Notes under the pieces: model-generated
The model's input: the letters and a program-made list of their open reading frames with translations, nothing else
Told to the model about the DNA's origin: nothing
Databases searched by the model: none
Translations under genes and position numbers: made by a program
In this document: one piece after another, positions 58,748 through 64,000 of the stretch
Layout: each line of letters opens with the position of its first letter
Position numbering within the stretch: position 1 is the first letter of the stretch
Origin: Candidatus Limnocylindrales bacterium
GTDB taxonomy: Bacteria > Desulfobacterota > Binatia > UBA1149 > CAITLU01
Length of the DNA stretch: 64,000 nucleotides
Assembly: GCA_035626395.1 (NCBI GenBank)
Contig: DASPNR010000044.1
Coordinates: forward strand, 186,001 to 250,000
Direction of reading: 5' to 3'

Positions 58748-59878
58748 ATGCGCGTCCTGTTCGTGCAGCCGAGCCTGAATCCTCCCGGTGGCGGCAATGC
58801 GGTGGCCGCTTGGATGGTGCAGGCGCTCGCCGCCGAGCACGACGTCACGGTGCTGACGCACACGCCAGCCGATCTCGACGCCGTCAACTACCACTTCGGT
58901 ACGTCCCTGCAGCACGACGACGCGCGATGGATATGCACGCCCATTCGCGTGCCGCGCATGCTGGTGCTGGCCGGGCTCAACGGCGCATTGCTCGTCAATC
59001 ACCGGCTCTCGCAGCACGCCCGCGCGATCCGCAGCGGCTTCGACGTCGCCGTGACCGCCAACAACGAGTCCGATATCGGCGCGCCGACTCTCCAGTACGT
59101 GCACTATCCCAAGCTGGATCCCACTCGGCCCGGCGGGAACGGTCCGCGGCCGCTGCTGGTCGCCGCGTATCAGCGGGCTGTCGCCGCCCTCACCGGCTTC
59201 TCGCACGCGCGCGCACGCGGCAATCGCACGCTGGCCAACTCGAAATGGACGGCCGGCAGGCTCCACAGCCTCGGTATGGCGGCCACCGTGCTCGAGCCGC
59301 CCGTGGCCATGCTTGCGGGAACGCTGCCCTTCGACGAGCGCGAGGACCGTTTCGTGGCGATCGGCCGGATCGCGCCGGAGAAGCGTCTGGAGACGATCAT
59401 CGAGATCGTCGAGCGGCTGCGGGCGCGCGGTTGGCGAAGCGGTCTTTGCCTGGCTGGAGCGCGCGACGATGCGGCCTATGCCGACCGCATCGCCGCGCTC
59501 GCGGCGCAGCGTCCTTGGGTCGAGATGCGCACGGACGTTTCGCGGCCGGAGTTGACGCGCATCCTGCATCACTCGCGCTGGAGCATTCACGCAATGATCG
59601 ACGAGCACTTCGGCATCGCGGTGGCCGAGATGGTGCGCGCCGGGTGCATGGTTTTCGCGCACGACAGCGGCGGACAGGTCGAGATCGTCGGCGATGCCCG
59701 TCTTCGCTGGCGCGACGCCGACGACGCCGTGGCCAAGATCGAGGCGGTCGCCGCCGACGGCCGTCTTCGGGCGCGCCTGGCACGGTCGCTTGCCGCGCGC
59801 GCGGCCGAGCGCGACGCGACCGTTTTCGCGCAGAAGGTGCAGCGCCTGGTGCGCGAAGTCGCGAGCGGCAGAACGTGA
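58748..59878 (+). CDS. Family 4 glycosyltransferase, ALG11-like
   Basis: A 376-residue GT-B enzyme. N-terminal VLFVQPSLNPPGGGNAVAAW binds acceptor; the C-terminal donor site is EHFGIAVAEMVRAGCMVFA. YVHYPK and TLANSKWTAGRL resemble ALG11/ALG2-type transferases. ATG 58748 starts ten bases after the previous gene. Together with the upstream GT4 it suggests two sequential sugar additions. Convergent with the GT2-GT11 gene, leaving a 73-base gap. Confidence 0.85.
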   Translation: MRVLFVQPSLNPPGGGNAVAAWMVQALAAEHDVTVLTHTPADLDAVNYHFGTSLQHDDARWICTPIRVPRMLVLAGLNGALLVNHRLSQHARAIRSGFDVAVTANNESDIGAPTLQYVHYPKLDPTRPGGNGPRPLLVAAYQRAVAALTGFSHARARGNRTLANSKWTAGRLHSLGMAATVLEPPVAMLAGTLPFDEREDRFVAIGRIAPEKRLETIIEIVERLRARGWRSGLCLAGARDDAAYADRIAALAAQRPWVEMRTDVSRPELTRILHHSRWSIHAMIDEHFGIAVAEMVRAGCMVFAHDSGGQVEIVGDARLRWRDADDAVAKIEAVAADGRLRARLARSLAARAAERDATVFAQKVQRLVREVASGRT

Positions 59879-59951
59879 GGATGCGCTTTGTGACGCCGCG
59901 GTCAGCCTGACGACGCGCCGGCCGCGCCCGGACGGTCGCCCGCCACCGGCC

Positions 59952-61856
59952 TCATGCTCCCAGCACGTTGCCGGCGATGCCGTGCACGTGCGGGTAGTCC
60001 TCCACGAGCGCATCCTGCAGCAGAGGCTTGGCATCCCACGGATCGAACGGCACCAGTCGCTGCAGCGGGAGCACCGGACGCAGGAAGGCGGTGGCCGTGC
60101 GGTTGAGCATCGCGGCGGCGAAGGAGAAGGAGCTGTTGGATATGGCCAGGCGGTGGCAGCGCGTCAGAGCGTCGAAATCCAGGAAGAACGGGAAGTCCTC
60201 GAGCGGCGGCGACAGGTCTGCTCCGACCACCGGATCGTAATCGGCGAAGTCGCTGCGCACGCGCTCGGCCGCATCCGTGGCCAGGAAGAGCACCGGGTCT
60301 TCGAGCGTTGGCCAGATCTCCTCGAGCCATGGCCGGTACCACGATGAGGGCGTGACGAAGAAGTACCCGGCGCCGTCGTAGCGCCGTCGCAGGTGCAGCG
60401 CCACGACCGTGCGCCCGCGCTGGAGCAGGCGCCGCCATTGTTCGTCGGCCGCCTCCTTGTACCGACCGACGGGAGTGGCCAGGTCGCGGATGAAGTCCCG
60501 GTCGGGCCGGTAGTAGGACGTGTGGTACTGGAAGTACCCGCGCAGGTCGACGTTGCGCACGGGCTCGCCAAGATGCGGGATGATGGTGTCGTCGATGTCG
60601 TGCTCGAATTTCTCGCGCAGCTCCGGAAGGAGGCGCGTGATCCGTGAGGGCGGGTGGCCGTAGAGCTTCTCGCCCATCCAGGGAGTGCACTCCCATCGCA
60701 GGCCGTGCCGCGCCGCATACGTGCGTAGGAAGACGTACTGAAAGAACTGGTTGCCGAACTGGTGGTTGCCGAGCGTCGAATTCGTGATGACGTCGCGCTG
60801 CCGTTCGACCGGAGGCAGGCGCCGGCGGCGGACGCCGCGCCGAGCGGCGCGGCCAATTTCCCGCGCGCTGCGCAACGTGCGGTCCACGGCCGCATGCTCG
60901 CGCATGAAGCGGCGGCAGGCCGTCAGCGCGATGCGGATCTGCACACGAGGACCGCTTCCGGAGACGACCTCGAGCATGCGCCAGCACAGGTTCTTGACGG
61001 GCTCGGGCACCGAGTAGCGCACCAGACGCCGCACGTGCTCGCGATGCCGCGGAGGTCGCAGCGCGGCGCCTTGGCCAACGGCGGCAAGGGTCTGCTCGGA
61101 CACCGTCCATCGCTCCGCCTCGACTCGCGGCCGCATGACCGCCGGATGCCTTTCGGTGAAGCGCTCGAGACGTCCCGGCCTTCCGTGCGTCGCCGGCGGC
61201 AGCGAGCGCGCTGCCACCTCCGCTCCACCCGCATACAGAGAGGACAGGTTGCGATGCTTGCGGCCCGCGATCTGCGGGTCCAGACACCAGCCGTAGTGGA
61301 ACACGCGGGCACCGGATGGTGCGGTGATCAGGCCTCGGTCCAGGCGGCCGCGGCGAAGGCGGAACCCGGCCGCGTCGCCGGTGGAGACGATGCCGATGCC
61401 CGTGCGAATCGCGCGTACACCGATGGGGCTCCAGTAACGGTAGTCGGTCGCCAGCAACGAGTGCGACTCGTAGAAGTTGCGATAGGCGAAGGTCAGGCCT
61501 TCGGTGGACCGGAAATGATGACGCTCGATGGCCCTGCGAATGCTGGCGATGTCTTCTTCGTGAAGGACCTCGTCGGCCTGAAGGTAGACGGCCCAGTCGC
61601 CGCGACAGCGCTCCAGGGCCAGATTCGTCTGCACCGACAGCACGCGCGCATTGGCTGGTGAAAGATCCCAGGTCGTGCCGAACGGCTGCAACCGTCCGTC
61701 GCCGATTCGCTGCACGGCCTCCCATGTTCCGTCCTGGCAGTCTCCGATGCCCACGACCAGCTCGTCGACGAGGGGAAGCAGCGACCGGATCGACTCTTCG
61801 AACGGGTAGCCGAGCGCGACGGCGTTGCGCAGGATGGTGACGCCGGAGATCAGCAC
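59952..61856 (-). CDS. Bifunctional glycosyltransferase: GT2-like plus GT11-like (fucosyltransferase-type)
   Basis: A 634-residue fusion. Residues 1-240 resemble a GT2-like transferase (ISGVTILRNAVALGYPF, VYLQADEVLHEED, FHYGWCLDP). A basic linker (about 240-355) follows. Residues 355-634 are GT11-like, with LGNHQFGNQFFQYVFLRTYA, VALHLRRRYDG (HxRR-type donor site) and ISNSSFSFAAAML, as in alpha-1,2-fucosyltransferases and related enzymes. GTG 61856 starts it. The fusion suggests two linked sugar additions. Linkage and sugars are unknown. Confidence 0.78.
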   Translation of the reverse strand: MLISGVTILRNAVALGYPFEESIRSLLPLVDELVVGIGDCQDGTWEAVQRIGDGRLQPFGTTWDLSPANARVLSVQTNLALERCRGDWAVYLQADEVLHEEDIASIRRAIERHHFRSTEGLTFAYRNFYESHSLLATDYRYWSPIGVRAIRTGIGIVSTGDAAGFRLRRGRLDRGLITAPSGARVFHYGWCLDPQIAGRKHRNLSSLYAGGAEVAARSLPPATHGRPGRLERFTERHPAVMRPRVEAERWTVSEQTLAAVGQGAALRPPRHREHVRRLVRYSVPEPVKNLCWRMLEVVSGSGPRVQIRIALTACRRFMREHAAVDRTLRSAREIGRAARRGVRRRRLPPVERQRDVITNSTLGNHQFGNQFFQYVFLRTYAARHGLRWECTPWMGEKLYGHPPSRITRLLPELREKFEHDIDDTIIPHLGEPVRNVDLRGYFQYHTSYYRPDRDFIRDLATPVGRYKEAADEQWRRLLQRGRTVVALHLRRRYDGAGYFFVTPSSWYRPWLEEIWPTLEDPVLFLATDAAERVRSDFADYDPVVGADLSPPLEDFPFFLDFDALTRCHRLAISNSSFSFAAAMLNRTATAFLRPVLPLQRLVPFDPWDAKPLLQDALVEDYPHVHGIAGNVLGA

Positions 61857-61868
61857 GGGTCGCCTCGC

Positions 61869-62804
61869 TCAGCCGCCGCCGGTGCCTGGCGCACGGGTAC
61901 GAAAGAGCGCGGCCAGCTCCCCCGCGTGATCACGAACGTACGCGGGCAACGAGGCCAGGGCCTCTTCGAACTCTTCGGTGCCAGGCAGCGCATATCGTTG
62001 CGGCCGCGATTTCCACGTGCAGCCGCAGACGCAGTTGCCGTCGTACACCTGGCACCGCGGAGCGTCGTCGGGGACGCTGAACTGCCCGGCATGGCTCCAA
62101 GCGGCGTGGATGCGCTCGCCTTGCGGATCGTCGAGCTCGGGGTGCGCAAAGCTCTGCAGCTTGTAGCGCAGCAGAGTCGGGCCGCCCATGGACGTGAAAT
62201 GCCAGCCGGCATCGGCGATGCAGCGTCGCCTGCGCGACCAGCCGGCGAAGCGATGAAACTGCCCGCCGTTGCACCACCGACCTCGGACGCGCTCGGCGTT
62301 GTACATGGATAGCTGCGAGTAGAGGCAGGCCACCGTTCCACACCACCCACAAAGGTGCTCGTCGTCGCGGGTGACATTGTTCAGGTAGAACCGATAGAGA
62401 CGCTGAACGAAGACGGCAAACTTGCGCCTACGGACCATGTCGACGGCTGCGGGGATGCTGGCGGCGCGCGGAATCTCATCGACGTCCGAGATCAGGACGA
62501 GGTCGTCGGGACGGGCGCCGAGGGCCTCGAGAAAGCTGCCGGTGCGCGCGCGCTGATGGCGCTCCAGTGCCCACGGATCGCCGGCAAAGGGCGGCATGTC
62601 GTCGACCACGAACGCGGCGATTCGATCGCCATGGCTGTCGTACTCATGGCGGCGCTGCTGAAAGTAGAGAGGCTTGCGCTGCCCCTGATGGGTCCGGTCC
62701 GCTTCGATCAGCACGAAGCGATCGACCACGGGTCCGAGCTCGGCCAGCCGGATGTCGAGCAGGTCGAACTCGTTGAAGAACGTGAAGCAGTCGAAGATTC
62801 GCAC
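61869..62804 (-). CDS. GT17-like glycosyltransferase (MGAT3-type N-acetylglucosaminyltransferase fold)
   Basis: A 311-residue protein. FDCFTFFNEFDLLDIRL at the start, RFVLIEADRTHQGQRKPL, and LVLISDVDEIPR (the metal-binding DxD) are the marks of family GT17, known mostly from animal and fungal beta-1,4-GlcNAc transferases and from some bacteria. Eight cysteines are clustered in the C-terminal half. GTG 62804 starts it; the GT2-GT11 gene begins twelve bases downstream, so the two are co-transcribed. Substrate is inferred only from family. Confidence 0.82.
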   Translation of the reverse strand: MRIFDCFTFFNEFDLLDIRLAELGPVVDRFVLIEADRTHQGQRKPLYFQQRRHEYDSHGDRIAAFVVDDMPPFAGDPWALERHQRARTGSFLEALGARPDDLVLISDVDEIPRAASIPAAVDMVRRRKFAVFVQRLYRFYLNNVTRDDEHLCGWCGTVACLYSQLSMYNAERVRGRWCNGGQFHRFAGWSRRRRCIADAGWHFTSMGGPTLLRYKLQSFAHPELDDPQGERIHAAWSHAGQFSVPDDAPRCQVYDGNCVCGCTWKSRPQRYALPGTEEFEEALASLPAYVRDHAGELAALFRTRAPGTGGG

Positions 62805-62859
62805 AGAATGGCTTCAGCGCGGGCGGCAGCGAGCGCCGATGCTACGGATGTCGCCGACT

Positions 62860-63987
62860 TCAGGCAACGCTGCGCCGCCACGGGAAGTGCCGCGCCGTAC
62901 GCAGCAGGCCATACCCGCGATGCCGAAGGCGTCGAAAGGCGGCCATCAGCGCCGACTCCAGGCGCGCCTCGGCGGGAACGAGAATGCCTTCGCGCCGCAG
63001 CAGCGCCTGCGCGCGGTACTTCAGCTCACCCTCGACCACCGCCGTGGGCCAGTACGGCAGCGGCGAGGTCAACATCGCCTCTGGATCGCCATCGCTCTTG
63101 GCGACCACGCCGAGCATGCGACGACCGGGGAACAGCTCGGCCAGCTCGTGCCCGTGCCACTCCGGATTGAACCACGCGTAGGCATCCGGCGCCGGCCGCG
63201 GCGCCCGGTGCGTGACGTCGCGCGGCGACAGCTCCGGATGCTCCACCAGATGTTGCGCCACGCGGCGGTTGCCGGCCGCGATGCGATGCTGCAGAAACGC
63301 CGCCAGCTCGCGGCGCCGCCACAACGCGGCCTGCCAGCTGAACGACCACCGGTCGTGCGGCCCGATCTCGCCGAGCTCGACGTCGGCGCCCTCCAGGACG
63401 CGGCTCGGCCCCAGCGGCCCGGGCCACGGCATGGTGCGGATGCACAGAATCGACGGATCGTCGGCCATCGCTTCGATCAGAGCCGTCATGGTCCGGTCCG
63501 CCACCGGCCGCTCCACGAGAAAGTCCTCCTGCACGACGAGCACGATCTCGTGAGGCACCTTGCCCAGCGCCTCCACCCACGATTCGAGAAATCCCTCGTC
63601 CTCCTGCCGCGGCACCGTGAAAATGCCGTGACGCGCGGCCAGCGCCTGCAGATCGGTGTCGCTGCTGACGAAGACGGGGAGCGGACATGCCGGCCAGTAG
63701 CGCCGCCACAGCGTCAGGAACGGATCGAGCATGTGAGCGTAGCTGCGGCACGTCGTCAGCAGCACCGCCGCACGACCGCGGTCGCTCCCGTTGTCCTGGT
63801 CGCCGTGCCCGCTGGCCTGGTCGCCGTCGCGCCCGCCGTTTGCGCCACCGCCATCATCGCCGACTCCATCATCATCGCGTGCAGGCACGGGCGGGACGCT
63901 AACGTCCGACCGGCACAGAGACAACGGCGCGTGCCTCACCGGTGCGCTGCCGTTATGCTCGCCCCGGCCCCGGGATGATCGATGCAC
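62860..63987 (-). CDS. Unrecognised protein, possibly glycosyltransferase-related, in the envelope cluster
   Basis: A 375-residue frame I do not recognise by family. The first 70 residues are Gly/Asp/Asn-rich low complexity (GVGDDGGGANGGRDGDQAS) and may not be translated; true starts could be any of several GTGs. The folded part begins with RAAVLLTTCRSYAHMLDPFL and resembles a GT-A core in having VFVSSDTDL and VLVVQEDFLVE (acidic, metal-like). It is followed by SILCIRTMPWPGPLG and SFSWQAALWRRREL. It lies upstream of the GT17-like gene (55-base gap). A glycan-modifying role is plausible by position only. Confidence 0.55.
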   Translation of the reverse strand: MHRSSRGRGEHNGSAPVRHAPLSLCRSDVSVPPVPARDDDGVGDDGGGANGGRDGDQASGHGDQDNGSDRGRAAVLLTTCRSYAHMLDPFLTLWRRYWPACPLPVFVSSDTDLQALAARHGIFTVPRQEDEGFLESWVEALGKVPHEIVLVVQEDFLVERPVADRTMTALIEAMADDPSILCIRTMPWPGPLGPSRVLEGADVELGEIGPHDRWSFSWQAALWRRRELAAFLQHRIAAGNRRVAQHLVEHPELSPRDVTHRAPRPAPDAYAWFNPEWHGHELAELFPGRRMLGVVAKSDGDPEAMLTSPLPYWPTAVVEGELKYRAQALLRREGILVPAEARLESALMAAFRRLRHRGYGLLRTARHFPWRRSVA

Positions 63988-64000
63988 TGCAACTGCTCGC

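Noticed and set aside
63975..64000. Possible start of a plus-strand gene (ATG 63975) at the window edge
   Set aside because: Only eight codons are visible and no ribosome site is evident, so it cannot be supported.

Overview
The window is GC-rich, gene-dense bacterial chromosome. Short intergenic gaps, many GTG/TTG starts, and many ATGA/GTGA stop-start overlaps mark it as bacterial. Several features are reminiscent of uncultured, soil-type Deltaproteobacteria-like lineages such as Candidatus Binatota: secreted proteins with dockerin-like EF-hand repeats, a stand-alone methylmalonyl-CoA mutase operon, an LLM/F420-type oxidoreductase and a Rieske oxygenase. That taxonomic placement is inference only. 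I saw no rRNA, tRNA, CRISPR array, transposase or phage gene.

Layout. 1-813 is the 3' part of a short-chain dehydrogenase. 823-6810 (minus) is a probable operon of methylmalonyl-CoA mutase large and B12 subunits, thiolase, HAD phosphatase, a cobalamin-binding-like protein, DUF427 and an alpha/beta hydrolase. 6981-10881 (minus) holds thrC, a divergent glpX, a tandem AhpD-like protein and a class III cyclase. 11174-14382 holds nth, a CheB-like methylesterase and hom. 14564-17217 (plus) is a coupled pair of unrecognised secreted proteins. 17255-19983 holds an AlaC-type aminotransferase, lipA and a DUF4823-like protein; 20189-21076 is an SPFH protein. 21130-27908 (minus) is a complete TetR-regulated RND efflux operon with a visible operator. 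recG follows at 28002-30200.

30364-43014 carries the pyrimidine genes in two minus-strand transcription units, pyrC-carA-carB and pyrR-pyrB. Each is preceded by a near-identical 112-bp promoter plus leader that contains a PyrR-binding-loop-like RNA. The pyrR copy is followed by a clear intrinsic terminator whose 3' arm also supplies the pyrR ribosome binding site. The pyrC copy has no U-tract terminator, so the two leaders probably work differently. Between the units lie a second threonine synthase overlapping a cystathionine gamma-synthase-like gene by one base, and two dockerin-like secreted proteins.

43160-44992 is a Rieske oxygenase / SRPBCC / ABM-monooxygenase operon. 45056-47575 is a large secreted di-haem cytochrome. 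47958-50891 holds a 38-residue membrane peptide, lepB and lepA, with small GC-rich repeats between the last two. 50925-63987 is a nucleotide-sugar and glycosylation region: a GalE-like epimerase, UDP-xylose synthase-like and UDP-glucose dehydrogenase genes, a GT2 polyprenyl-type transferase, two GT4 enzymes (ALG2- and ALG11-like), a GT2-GT11 fusion, a GT17-like enzyme and one unrecognised protein. An LLM oxidoreductase and a small dockerin-like protein lie within it. Coordinates of minus-strand genes include the stop codon, and start choices that differ from the longest frame are explained entry by entry.
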